64,000 bases of DNA from Deltaproteobacteria bacterium (lineage in GTDB: Bacteria > Myxococcota_A > UBA796 > GCA-2862545), in the NCBI GenBank assembly GCA_016938035.1, contig JAFGVK010000002.1, positions 1-64,000 on the forward strand, given 5' to 3'. The position numbers were made by a program, and so were the translations under genes. A model generated the notes under the pieces. It saw only the letters and a program-made list of their open reading frames with translations. It was not told the DNA's origin and ran no database searches. This document shows, in pieces, positions 17,391 to 25,851 of this stretch; the first letter of the stretch is position 1; each line of letters begins with the position of its first letter.

Positions 17391-18304
17391 CCGCGCTGCA
17401 CCTGCTTGCGGGCCTGGCTTGGGCTACGGGGACGCCGCCGTCGGCTCAGGTGGAGGTGGTGGACGCGGGCTGCGCGGCCTCCTCCGCCGTCGCGCCGGGG
17501 GCGCCGCTGACCCTCACCTACCAGGTGGTCGCGCTGGCATGTCCCCCTGGGGGACCCTGCTCCCGGCTGATGGACGATCCGATCTCCGCCGAGGAGCTGG
17601 AGCTGTTCGCCGAGGGCTGCGCGGGGCCGCTGCCCGGCCGCTTCGTGCCCGCGGGGTGGCGCTGCGGGGAGCGCCCGGTGTGGCGCTGGGAGGGGGCGCT
17701 CCCTCAGGGCCACCGCTACCGGGTGATCGGCTGGCCCCCTGGCCCCTCCGCGTCGCTGACGGCGGAGGGGGCGCCGGAGCCCCTGCGGTGCCCCCCGCCG
17801 GCGAGGGTCGAGGTGACCCGTCCCTACGCCCCGGAGGGCTCGCGCGAGACCCTCGTCGACGCCTCCCTCGCCCTGGAGAGCCTCTCGGTGGAGCCTCTGG
17901 AGCCGGGCCATTGGCGCCTGCGCTGGGACCTGACGGTGGAGGACGTGGCACGCTACTATGGGGGCGTCACAGAGCTGATCGCCGAGTACGAGCGCGATGG
18001 CGGGGTGGCGACGGCCCTGGCCGGGCTCTCGCTGAGCGCCGACCGCACCAGGGTACAGGCCCAGCAGCGCGCGGTCTTCACCCGCACCCTGACCGGAGTG
18101 CTCTACCGTGAGGTCCACGAGGAGTGCGTGGTGCGGGAGCACACCGATCGGGCCCTGCTCCTCGACGGGATAGGGGCGCGCCTGCCCCTGCCCCCGCTGG
18201 ACAGCGAGACGCGCCTCTACCAGCGCTGCCCCGACGTCCCGGACCACGCCTGGCTGGAGGGGCCGCCCCGGCCCGCGGTGCCTGTGGGGGTGGGTGGGCG
18301 GTAG
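17387..18304 (+). CDS. Exported protein, second of a paralogous pair
   Basis: The 305-residue protein starts at GTG 17387, overlapping the stop of the previous gene (GTGA), which implies translational coupling. It has a short signal-like N-terminus (VTALHLLAGLAWATG) and the same cysteine pattern as its upstream paralogue: DAGCAAS, ACPPGGPCSRL, EGCAGPLPGRF, RWEGALPQG. The C-terminal half (VEDVARYYGGVTELIAEYE) is longer than in the partner. Function unknown; an envelope role is inferred from the cysteines and signal. Confidence 0.65.
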   Translation: MTALHLLAGLAWATGTPPSAQVEVVDAGCAASSAVAPGAPLTLTYQVVALACPPGGPCSRLMDDPISAEELELFAEGCAGPLPGRFVPAGWRCGERPVWRWEGALPQGHRYRVIGWPPGPSASLTAEGAPEPLRCPPPARVEVTRPYAPEGSRETLVDASLALESLSVEPLEPGHWRLRWDLTVEDVARYYGGVTELIAEYERDGGVATALAGLSLSADRTRVQAQQRAVFTRTLTGVLYREVHEECVVREHTDRALLLDGIGARLPLPPLDSETRLYQRCPDVPDHAWLEGPPRPAVPVGVGGR

Positions 18305-19279
18305 TCCCGATGTCGATGGCATCCCAGCGTTCTTCGACGGCTCGCTGACCGCTGCTCCGCCTGGTGGCAGGCGGGCGGTGAACGGGCCCCTCCGGGCGCT
18401 CACGCCGCGGGAGTGAGCCACCGGGGCGGGGGCAGCCCGCGCGCTGCGGCGACCGATCGTCGCGCAGTGACCACCCGCCCAGGACCATCCTCCGGGTGGT
18501 GCTGGTGGGCGACATGGGGGGTGGGGACACCACCGCGGCATCCTTCGTCGATCCCTCCACGCCGGGGAGTGAATCACGCCTGTGACTGGTGAGGAGGTGG
18601 CCTCGGGGATGGGGGGGGCGGCCACGGACGGGGTCCTCCGCACGCCACTTCACCTAGGAGACCGGGTCCAGGCAAAGGGGGAGCCTGAACGGTAGCGTCG
18701 CGCTCGCAGCGCCGCAGGGGCGGTCGCCCTGCCGTCCCCGAGGTGGCGCTGCCGGCCGGGGCGCGCGCCGTGAGCGCGGTGGACTCAAGCTGTGCCTCTC
18801 TCGGCGACAGCGGCGTGGTCCACGAAGGTGGAGCTGCCGCGGGTCGCCGCCCCGAGGGTGGCAGGATGAGGTGAGGCGCGGTGGGCGAGCCCTGGGCCGC
18901 TAGGAGGAGACCGCTCGTGCGGTGTGCAGACGGGCGTGGACCCGGAGAGGGAGACGCCGTCTGCTTCCGGTATCCCAAGAGGCCGAGCGCGCCGGCGCCA
19001 CACAGCGATCGGACGAGACGGGAGGGGGCTCGCTCTCTGCGGGGATCGGAGGAGCTCGCAGCGCGTGCTGGTGGCTCTCACGGCCGGCTCTGGCGCACGG
19101 CCAGGACTGGCGCGACCCTCCCCATCGGCCGAGGCACTGCGACGCAGCGCGGGCATGAGCGCCCGCTCGGAGGATCGCTCCGGCGGCGGGGGGGCAGCGC
19201 AGTCGCGTGGGGCGGGCCGGGTTGCGCTCAGCAGGGCGCGCGCGCGCTGATTTCGATAGAACCACCCCAGGAGGTTGCG
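18305..19279. other. Gene-free 975-base region
   Basis: I found no frame with a ribosome-binding site and protein-like composition. A frame open on the plus strand from 18881 only becomes convincing at the start of the next gene (19280). A 14-base word (GGGTCCTCCGCACG) near 18630 recurs near 20567 beside the IS66-like remnant, hinting at shared mobile-element debris. Confidence 0.4.
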
Positions 19280-20092
19280 ATGGCGACACCCGCTGCTCAT
19301 CCGATGCCCGGAGCCGCGCCGACCGGTCGGTCCCCCGCGAGGCCCTGCCCCCTCGATGACCGGCTCGGGCGCTGGGCGAGGCTGCTCCCCCTGACCTTGC
19401 TCGCCGCCTGCGCCGCGCCGGTGGTCCCCGAGCTTCCTGCGCCCTCCGCACCGGGGCTGATCCTCCTCATCCACGGGGGCGGCGATGACGCCTCGGTGTG
19501 GGCGGAGGGGGCGGTGGCCCCGGTGACGGAGGCGCTGGCGGAGCCGGCGCGATGGGATGTGATGGCCCTCGACTGGGCGGCGGACGCCGACAGCAAGCTC
19601 ACCGCGGCCCGCAGGGGACGCCGCATCGGCGAGGCGCTGGCGGAGCAGGTGGAGACCGCTGGCTACGACGACGTCCACCTGATCGCCCACTCGGTGGGCG
19701 CCCACCTCGCTCACGCCCTGGCGCTGGGCCTCTCGGAGGAGCCGACGGTGCAGCTCACCCTGCTCGATCCTTTTGTGGGGAGCGGGTTGGTGCGGTGGGG
19801 CTACGGGCGCGGGCGCTTCGGCAGCGGCACGGATTTCGCGGAGGCGGTCGTCAACCGGGACGACGGCGTCCCCTCGTCGGACGGGTTGCTCGATGAGGCC
19901 CACGTCTTCGACGTGACCGCCACGCGCCCTAGTGCCCTGCTGACCTCGCAGGAGGGCCACCGCTGGCCCATCACTTGGTACCTCCAGAGCGCCGGCAGCG
20001 GCCTGGGGCTTGACCTCGCCCTCGGCGCGGGGGGCGAGGACCTCTGGGACAGCTACCCGCCGGGTGAGGCGTCGCTCCTCGGCGGCTCATGA
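19280..20092 (+). CDS. Lipoprotein alpha/beta-hydrolase
   Basis: The 270-residue protein starts at an ATG with AGGAGG upstream. Its N-terminus is unusually long for a lipoprotein signal (about 28 residues before the hydrophobic LLPLTLLAAC). The hydrolase fold shows LILLIHGGGDDASVW (oxyanion region), the nucleophile elbow AHSVGAH (Ser138, a variant of GxSxG with Ala first), LLDPF with the acid candidate and EGHRWPITWY with a plausible catalytic histidine. It resembles small lipases/esterases acting at the cell envelope; substrate unknown. It stands alone in a gene-poor region. Confidence 0.75.
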   Translation: MATPAAHPMPGAAPTGRSPARPCPLDDRLGRWARLLPLTLLAACAAPVVPELPAPSAPGLILLIHGGGDDASVWAEGAVAPVTEALAEPARWDVMALDWAADADSKLTAARRGRRIGEALAEQVETAGYDDVHLIAHSVGAHLAHALALGLSEEPTVQLTLLDPFVGSGLVRWGYGRGRFGSGTDFAEAVVNRDDGVPSSDGLLDEAHVFDVTATRPSALLTSQEGHRWPITWYLQSAGSGLGLDLALGAGGEDLWDSYPPGEASLLGGS

Positions 20093-20333
20093 CCGGAGCT
20101 CCGGCCCCTCGGCCAGACGCGTGCCCTCATCGGATCACCTGAGGTCGTCGAGGCGAGGGGGCAGCCTACGAGCTCGAACCGCGGCCCATAGCGCGTGCCC
20201 CTCGCGCCTCAGGTCCTGGGCGCCAGGTGGAGGCAGGGCTCGACCGCCGCCGTGGTCGCCGCGTCCCGGCATGGTCGGAACAGGCGCACCGTCTCGGGGG
20301 TGGTGCGATGCCCAACCGCTCGCTCTGGTTCCA
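20093..20333. other. Spacer with a possible coupled 41-codon frame
   Basis: On the minus strand an ATG at 20334 overlaps the stop of the IS66-like gene (TGATG) and opens 41 codons to 20209 (MEPERAVGHRTTPETVRLF...). It could be a decayed second gene of an insertion sequence, but I recognise no TnpB motif. Otherwise nothing is visible. Confidence 0.25.
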
Positions 20334-20558
20334 TCAAAGCACGCCGCTATCCAACAGCTCCTGCGGCGCCTCAGGCTCGGCGGGCGTGAGCTCGACGGAG
20401 GCGCGGGCGGTGGCCACGTCCGCAGGGTCCTGGACCCAGCGGGAGAAGGTGCTGGCGGAGACCCCGTTGGCGCGCGCGAACGCGGTCATCGGGAGGGGCG
20501 GGGTCGTGTGCTGCCACCGGGTGACAGGGCGTCGGCGCTCGGGGAAGGGGGCGGTCAT
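20334..20558 (-). pseudogene. IS66-type TnpA-like helix-turn-helix protein, probably an element remnant
   Basis: The 74-residue frame beginning MTAPFPERRRPVTRW contains MTAFARANGVSASTFSRW, which matches the helix-turn-helix of small IS66 accessory proteins (TnpA type). In complete IS66 elements it is followed by TnpB and the large TnpC transposase; neither is recognisable downstream, and no terminal inverted repeats were found. It therefore looks like a decayed insertion sequence, though a free-standing HTH protein is possible. Confidence 0.5.
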
Positions 20559-20893
20559 GGACTGGGTCCTCCGCACGCAACCTCGCCCGGGGCAACGGGT
20601 CCCGGCAATTGGCGGGGCTGAACGGATGCGCCGCAGGCGCAGTCGCGTGAGCGACCGAGCGCAGAAGGGGTCGAGGCGCCCCGTCGCAGCCCCCGCGCGC
20701 CCGCGCAGGGAGACCGCCGAGGTGCCAGACCTCACCCGCCCCGCCTCCGATCCTCAGCGCGACAGCGCTGCGCTCGCCGCCCTGTCCCCGATCGGTTGGA
20801 CCGCCAGCGAGCGCGGGCGCGCGCACCCCCGATCCTGCGCGGAGGGGAGCGATCAACCCTCCTCCCCCTGGACCCCGCGATCCGCGGCAGGGT
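20559..20893. other. Spacer beside the IS66-like remnant
   Basis: About 335 bases with no supported gene. The minus-strand frame of the IS66-like protein stays open upstream to 20735, but its composition there is arginine-rich and unlike the family. Confidence 0.35.
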
Positions 20894-21508
20894 TCAACCC
20901 TCGGTCTCAGGGCGCCCGAACCTCACGATCACCCCGTAGCCACCGCAGCAGCTGCGCAGGCGCTCGCCCTCCGCCAGCAGCTCGGTGCTGAGGGGCCTGA
21001 CGTGGAACCCCCTGAGCCAACGGTCGAGCAGCCACCCCACCGGGGAGGGGAGCCCCAGGTGATCGCCAAAGTCCACCACCCACACCGCGCCTCCGGGGGC
21101 GAGCTGGGCCCTGGCCGCGGCGAGGGCGGTGGCGGGGTCCTCCATCATCGTCAGGGAGTACGAGAAGAGGACCCGGTCGGGAGCCGCCCCGAGCAGGGCG
21201 GCGGCGTCGAGCTGCTCCCCCCAGCCCCGCTGGAGCTCCACCTGAGGCAGCCTGGCGCGGGCGTAGGCGAGCATCGCGTCGGAGGGCTCCAGGCCCCCGT
21301 ACCGGGCCTGTGGACGGGAGCGGGCCAGCAGCGCCAGGTTCTGCCCTGTGCCCGGCCCCACCTCGATCAGGCTGTCCCACCGCTCTGCCAGCAGCAGACG
21401 CAGCGCGGCCCCTCTCCCGAAGAGGAAGAGAGGCCGGGTGAGGTCGTACAGGGCGCTCCCGTGCCGGTAGAACCGGTTCAGGAAGCGCCGGTGCGTCTCG
21501 CTGGGCAA
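20894..21508 (-). CDS. Class I SAM-dependent methyltransferase
   Basis: The 204-residue protein has motif I LIEVGPGTGQN (about residues 47-57), GLEPSDAMLAYAR, a motif near DRVLFSYSLTMMEDP and WVVDFGD. The lead sequence FYRHGSALYDLTRPLFLFGR resembles UbiE-like and BtaB-like enzymes acting on lipids or quinones. I place the start at TTG 21508 after GAGG, five bases after the stop of the upstream ATPase gene; no ATG lies near the domain boundary. Translation is probably coupled to the ATPase/SLOG gene. Substrate unknown. Confidence 0.75.
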   Translation of the reverse strand: MPSETHRRFLNRFYRHGSALYDLTRPLFLFGRGAALRLLLAERWDSLIEVGPGTGQNLALLARSRPQARYGGLEPSDAMLAYARARLPQVELQRGWGEQLDAAALLGAAPDRVLFSYSLTMMEDPATALAAARAQLAPGGAVWVVDFGDHLGLPSPVGWLLDRWLRGFHVRPLSTELLAEGERLRSCCGGYGVIVRFGRPETEG

Positions 21509-21513
21509 GGGCC

Positions 21514-22755
21514 TCAGTCGAGGGAGGAGAAGGAGCGCTGGAACAGGTCGTTGAGCGCGGCCTGACCGACCTCGTTGAGGTACCTGGTGCCGGTGCCGGA
21601 GAAGTGCACGGTGTGGATGGTGGGGGTTCCGGAGACCCAGCCCTCGCCATTCCAGAAGAACCAGCCGTTCTTCTCCTGGTCGAAGACCCACAGCTCCTTG
21701 TTCCACATCCTCGCGAGCTCGACCGACCAGCCGGTGCCACCGACCACGGTGCCGTCGTCCTGGATCGCGCCGACCACGAAGACCTGCTGGGAGCGGCTCA
21801 CCATGTGCCACAGGGTCTGCAGGACCTTGCGGATCAGGCTGCCCTCGGAGTAGGTCCGGTTGAGGCGGCGGGAGACGTAGACCAGCGACACGTCGCCGGC
21901 CACCAGCTCACTCGGGGAGAGCAGGTAGGTGCCGCGGGTGCGGCCCTGCTTGTGGCCGTCGAAGGTGAAGTTCACCTCGTGCAGGCCCCAGCGCTCGGCG
22001 AGCTCGCCGAAGGCGCTCTCGGTGCCGTTGGCGCCGCCTGAGTAGAGGGTGCAGTCCGCCGGGTGGGGGCGGTGGTGCTGAGCGTTGGGCCCGTTGCCCT
22101 CGCCCATCACCAGCATGGTGTTGGGGTCGAGCGCGATCGGGAGGTCCTGCTGCTCGCCGTTCTTGTACATCCGGATCCGCACCGAGCCGCCCTCGGGGCG
22201 GAGGTGGAGGCCCTTGGCGCACTTGTGGCAGAGCTCGTTCTCGAGCGGCTTCTCGTCACCCTTGACCTTGACCGTGCACCACACGCGGAGCCCGAGCTCC
22301 TTGGCGAGCTCGACCAGCCCGGCCATGTGGGTCTCGAAGCCCAGGGCGTCCAGTCCGTCCACCGCCAGGATGCGGGGCTCGAAGTGGGCGATGTCCTTGA
22401 GCATCTCGATGTTGGCGCGCAGCTGCGTCACATCAAAGGCGCGGTCGCGGTAGGAGTGGATCATCCGGTGGCGCTCTGCGGCGAGGAGCGCGGAGGAGCG
22501 ATCGCGGCCCCCACCCTCCCGGGCCACGGCCCGGAAGATCTCGTCGTAGTAGGACCTGACGTGGTCCACCGTGTCCCGCAGGGTCACGTGGAGCACGGGC
22601 AGGTCGCGCAGGATGGCGTCGAGGGTCAGGTGGACCAGCAGGGCGCTCTTGCCCACACCGGTGCGCGCGACGATGACGCCGACCTCACCATTGGAGAGGC
22701 CGCCCTCCAGGTACTGGAGCACCCGCGTTGGGGTCTCGTAGGCTTGTTGGGTCAT
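21514..22755 (-). CDS. RecA/KaiC-like P-loop ATPase fused to a SLOG-like domain
   Basis: The 413-residue protein starts at ATG 22755, two bases after the stop of fusA. Residues 1-220 form a RecA/DnaB/KaiC-type ATPase with Walker A ARTGVGKS (30-37), LHVTLRDT and Walker B-like RILAVDGLDAL. Two CxxC-type cysteines (LCHKCAKG) follow. Residues about 235-380 look like a SLOG (YspA/cpYpsA-type Rossmann) domain: LYSGGANGTESAF, LSPSELVAGDVSLVYVSRRLN and VVGGTGWSVELAR. SLOG domains bind nucleotides or nucleotide-derived signals. The fusion suggests an ATP-dependent signalling or processing role; not characterised to my knowledge. The methyltransferase follows in the same operon. Confidence 0.65.
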   Translation of the reverse strand: MTQQAYETPTRVLQYLEGGLSNGEVGVIVARTGVGKSALLVHLTLDAILRDLPVLHVTLRDTVDHVRSYYDEIFRAVAREGGGRDRSSALLAAERHRMIHSYRDRAFDVTQLRANIEMLKDIAHFEPRILAVDGLDALGFETHMAGLVELAKELGLRVWCTVKVKGDEKPLENELCHKCAKGLHLRPEGGSVRIRMYKNGEQQDLPIALDPNTMLVMGEGNGPNAQHHRPHPADCTLYSGGANGTESAFGELAERWGLHEVNFTFDGHKQGRTRGTYLLSPSELVAGDVSLVYVSRRLNRTYSEGSLIRKVLQTLWHMVSRSQQVFVVGAIQDDGTVVGGTGWSVELARMWNKELWVFDQEKNGWFFWNGEGWVSGTPTIHTVHFSGTGTRYLNEVGQAALNDLFQRSFSSLD

Positions 22756-22757
22756 GG

Positions 22758-24833
22758 CTACTTCCCCTTCTGGTCCTGGAAGTTCTTGATGAGGGTCTCC
22801 GAGATGGAGTTGGGCACCCTCTCGTACCGGCCGAATTCCATGGTGAACTCTGCGCGGCCCTGCGTGTTCGACCTGAGCGTCGTAGCGTAGCCGAACATTT
22901 CTGCCAAGGGCACCTCGGACTCCACCGAGCAATACTCGCCTTCCTCCGTGGATCCCACGACGTGGCCGCGGCGCTGCATCAGGGTGCCCATGATCGCCCC
23001 GAGGAACTCGGAGGGGCCCTCGACCGACACCTTCATCACCGGCTCAAGGATCACCGGGGTGGCCTTGGCGTAGGTCTCACGCCAGGCGCCGCGGGCGGCC
23101 TCCTGGAACGCGATGTCGGAGGAGTCGACCGGGTGGAAGGCGCCGTCGTTGATGACGACCTTCACGCCGGTGACCTTGGCCTCGATCAGGCGGCCCTTGT
23201 CCTGCATCGAGCGGAAGCCCTTGTCGCAGGAGGGGATGAACTCGCGGGGGATGACGCCGCCGACGATCTTGTCGTCGAACTCGTAGTCGGCCTCCGCAGG
23301 CTCGATGTAGCCAGCCACCCGCGCGTACTGACCGGAGCCGCCGGTCTGCTTCTTGTGCAGGTAGTTGAAGTCGGCGCGCTGGGTGATGGACTCGCGGTAG
23401 GAGACCCGGGGCGGAGAGACCTCCACCTCGACCTTGTACTCGCGGCGGATGCGCTCGACGTAGACGTCGAGGTGCAGCTCGCCCATGCCCGCGATGACGG
23501 TCTCGCCGGTCTCCACGTCGGTGTGGACGCGGAAGGTGGGGTCCTCCTTCACGAAGCGCTGGAGCGCCTTGGAGAGGTTCTGCAGACCCGCGGACTTCTT
23601 CGGGGTGATCCCGTAGCTGACCACCGCGTCGGGGACGTGGATGGAGGTCATCGCCACGTTGATGGAGCCATCGGTGAAGGTGTCGCCGGAGCGGCAGTCG
23701 ACCCCGAACAGCGCCACGATGTCGCCGGTGTTCGCCTCGTCGATGTCCTCCATCTGGTTGGAGTGCATCCGCACCAGGCGCCCCACCTTCACCTTCTGCT
23801 GGCGCGCGGTGTTGGTGATGAAGTCGCCCTTCTTGATGCCGCCCTGGTAGACGCGCACGTAGGTCAGCTGACCGTAGCGCCCGTCCTCGAGCTTGAAGGC
23901 GAGGCCCACGAAGGGCCCGTTGGGATCGGAGGGGATGACCACCTCCTCCTCGTTCGCGTCGATGTCGAGGGCGCTGTTCACGACCTCGTAGGGCGCGGGG
24001 AGGTAGTGGACCACCGCGTCGAGCAGCAGCTGAACGCCGCGGTTCTTGTAGGCGGAGCCCATCAGCACCGGGGTCATCCGGCGGGTGATGGTGGCCTCGC
24101 GGATGACCGCGCGGATCATCTCGGGCGTCTCGGACTCGTCGAGGATCGCCTCGGTCAGGTCGTCGGAGAACATCGAGACCGCGTCGAGCATGATCTCGCG
24201 GTACTCGGCCGCCTGCTCCATGAGCTCCTCGGGGATCTCCTTCTCGACGATGATGCCGCCGTCCTCACCCTCGAAGTACATCGCCTTCATGGTGACCAGG
24301 TCGACCACGCCCTCGTGGTTGTGCTCCACCCCGATGGGGATCTGCAGCATGACGGCGTTATGGCCCAGCTTCTTGATGAGCTGGTCCTTGACGCGGAAGG
24401 GGTTGGCGCCCTGCCGGTCGAGCTTGTTGACGAAGGCGATGGAGGGCACCTTGTAGCGCCGCATCTGCCGGTCGACGGTCATGGACTGGGACTGAACGCC
24501 AGCCACGCCGCAGAGCACCAGCACCGCGCCGTCGAGGACGCGGAGCGCGCGCTCCACCTCGATGGTGAAATCCACGTGGCCCGGGGTGTCGATGATGTGG
24601 ACTACGTGATCCTTCCAGGTGGTGTGAGTGGCCGCGGACTGGATCGTGATCCCCCGCTCCCGCTCAAGCTCCATGGAGTCCATCACGGCGCCGACGCCGT
24701 CCTTGCCGCGGACCTCGTGCATCGCGTGGATAACATCGGTGTAATAGAGGATTCGCTCGGTGAGGGTCGTCTTACCGGAATCAATATGAGCGCTGATTCC
24801 GATGTTTCGAACCCGTGACAGTTCTGCTTGCAC
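22758..24833 (-). CDS. fusA: Elongation factor G, spdEFG1 (mitochondrial EFG1-like) type
   Basis: The 691-residue translational GTPase catalyses ribosomal translocation. I place the start at GTG 24833 with AGGAG upstream, giving the family N-terminus and G1 motif AHIDSGKTT; the ATG at 24920 adds an unrelated tail. G2 is RGIT, G3 DTPGHVDF, G4 [22 protein letters not shown] and the [10 protein letters not shown] stretch closely follow mitochondrial EF-G1 and the spirochaete/planctomycete/deltaproteobacterial subgroup rather than canonical bacterial EF-G. Such genomes often hold a second EF-G. It is separated from rpsL/rpsG/tuf and heads an operon with the ATPase/SLOG and methyltransferase genes. 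Confidence 0.95.
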   Translation of the reverse strand: MQAELSRVRNIGISAHIDSGKTTLTERILYYTDVIHAMHEVRGKDGVGAVMDSMELERERGITIQSAATHTTWKDHVVHIIDTPGHVDFTIEVERALRVLDGAVLVLCGVAGVQSQSMTVDRQMRRYKVPSIAFVNKLDRQGANPFRVKDQLIKKLGHNAVMLQIPIGVEHNHEGVVDLVTMKAMYFEGEDGGIIVEKEIPEELMEQAAEYREIMLDAVSMFSDDLTEAILDESETPEMIRAVIREATITRRMTPVLMGSAYKNRGVQLLLDAVVHYLPAPYEVVNSALDIDANEEEVVIPSDPNGPFVGLAFKLEDGRYGQLTYVRVYQGGIKKGDFITNTARQQKVKVGRLVRMHSNQMEDIDEANTGDIVALFGVDCRSGDTFTDGSINVAMTSIHVPDAVVSYGITPKKSAGLQNLSKALQRFVKEDPTFRVHTDVETGETVIAGMGELHLDVYVERIRREYKVEVEVSPPRVSYRESITQRADFNYLHKKQTGGSGQYARVAGYIEPAEADYEFDDKIVGGVIPREFIPSCDKGFRSMQDKGRLIEAKVTGVKVVINDGAFHPVDSSDIAFQEAARGAWRETYAKATPVILEPVMKVSVEGPSEFLGAIMGTLMQRRGHVVGSTEEGEYCSVESEVPLAEMFGYATTLRSNTQGRAEFTMEFGRYERVPNSISETLIKNFQDQKGK

Positions 24834-24980
24834 GGCTATCTCCTGGGGGTTCCCCTTAGCGTCGCCGCATCTAGCGTCATGGTCCCTCCCCGGCAACCGT
24901 GATTTTGGCTTTCCCCGCATCGCGCTGCATGGTAGGTGTGGCGGCGCACGACTGTGCGTCGCCTATCGCAGGAGAATTAC

Positions 24981-25325
24981 ATGAAGATCATGACCATCGC
25001 CGCGCTCCTCAGCCTGGGCCTCGCGGCCTGCTCCAGCTCCGAGCCCGCTCCCGTTGTGCCCGCCGAGCCCGCCCCGGCGGTGGAGGAGCCCGCCGTCGAG
25101 GAGGCCGCTCCCGTCGAGGAGGTCGCGCCCGTTGAGGAGGCCGCCGCCGTCGAGGAGGCCGCGCCCGTCGAGGAGGCCGCCCCCGCCGTCGCCCCCAAGG
25201 CCAAGGAGGCCCCCGAGGTCCAGGCGCAGCCCGCCAAGACCGTCGAGACCCTCAAGCCGATGACCCGCCCCGAGCCCAAGGCTGAGGGCGCGCACTCCGG
25301 TGGGATGACCCGCCCCGGCCGGTAG
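24981..25325 (+). CDS. Small lipoprotein with Glu/Ala/Pro repeats and GGMTRPG tail
   Basis: The 114-residue protein starts at an ATG with AGGAG upstream. It has a textbook lipoprotein signal (MKIMTIAALLSLGLAAC). The mature part is a string of PVEEAA/AVEEAAP repeats, probably an extended spacer, ending in PMTRPEPKAEGAHSGGMTRPGR. The next gene encodes another lipoprotein with the same GGMTRPG ending, so the tail may be an interaction or localisation motif. It is divergent from fusA. Confidence 0.75.
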   Translation: MKIMTIAALLSLGLAACSSSEPAPVVPAEPAPAVEEPAVEEAAPVEEVAPVEEAAAVEEAAPVEEAAPAVAPKAKEAPEVQAQPAKTVETLKPMTRPEPKAEGAHSGGMTRPGR

Positions 25326-25348
25326 AACCCCTGACTCTGGAGGCCCCT

Positions 25349-25726
25349 ATGCGCCCAACGCTCTGGCTCGTTGTTCTGACTGGTGCCCTCTCCCTCGGCT
25401 GTGGAAGCCTGATGGGTGGGGGGGATGACTACGATGAGTACCTTGAGAAGGAGATCGTTGAGGACGTCGTGGCCGAGGAGGTGGAGGTCGACGTCGTTGA
25501 GGAGGTCGTGCCGGAGGAGGAGGAGGTCGCCCCCGAGGAGGTCCCCGCCGAGGTCGTCAAGACCGAGGAGCCCCCCGCTGCGGTGGAGAAGACCACCCCT
25601 ACCCGGACCGTTCCCAAGGTGCGGACCACTGGCCCGATGACCCGCCCCGGCACCAGGCCCACCTCTACCAGGCCCACGTCGGGCAGCTCCGGCTCCCACG
25701 GTGGGATGACCCGCCCCGGTCACTGA
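25349..25726 (+). CDS. Small acidic lipoprotein with GGMTRPG tail
   Basis: The 125-residue protein has a lipoprotein signal (MRPTLWLVVLTGALSLGC) and an ATG preceded by GGAGG. Residues 25-70 are very acidic (EEVEVDVVEEVVPEEEE), followed by a basic Thr/Pro/Arg segment with PMTRPGTRP and the ending SHGGMTRPGH. It lies 23 bases after the related lipoprotein and is followed by a strong hairpin, so the two form a short operon. Function unknown. Confidence 0.75.
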   Translation: MRPTLWLVVLTGALSLGCGSLMGGGDDYDEYLEKEIVEDVVAEEVEVDVVEEVVPEEEEVAPEEVPAEVVKTEEPPAAVEKTTPTRTVPKVRTTGPMTRPGTRPTSTRPTSGSSGSHGGMTRPGH

Positions 25727-25749
25727 ATCGCTGCGATCTCGGGCGTATA

Positions 25750-25790
25750 GGCCCGCCCTTCGGCTCGTCCGGGGGGCGGGCCTCTCCTTT
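25750..25790 (+). terminator. Rho-independent-like terminator after the lipoprotein pair
   Basis: GGCCCGCCC (25750-25758) pairs perfectly with GGGCGGGCC (25774-25782), followed by TCTCCTTTGT. The T-run is imperfect but the stem is strong and well placed 24 bases after the stop. Confidence 0.65.
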
Positions 25791-25851
25791 GTGGGCCGCG
25801 GCGGGTGGCGTTTCGGGGGCGCCTGCATAGGTGGTCTCGGGAGGTGTGCTC

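Noticed and set aside
22728-24818. 696-codon plus-strand frame antisense to fusA
   Set aside because: It is the mirror of a strongly conserved EF-G gene, with His/Asp/Leu/Val-rich translation and no RBS.
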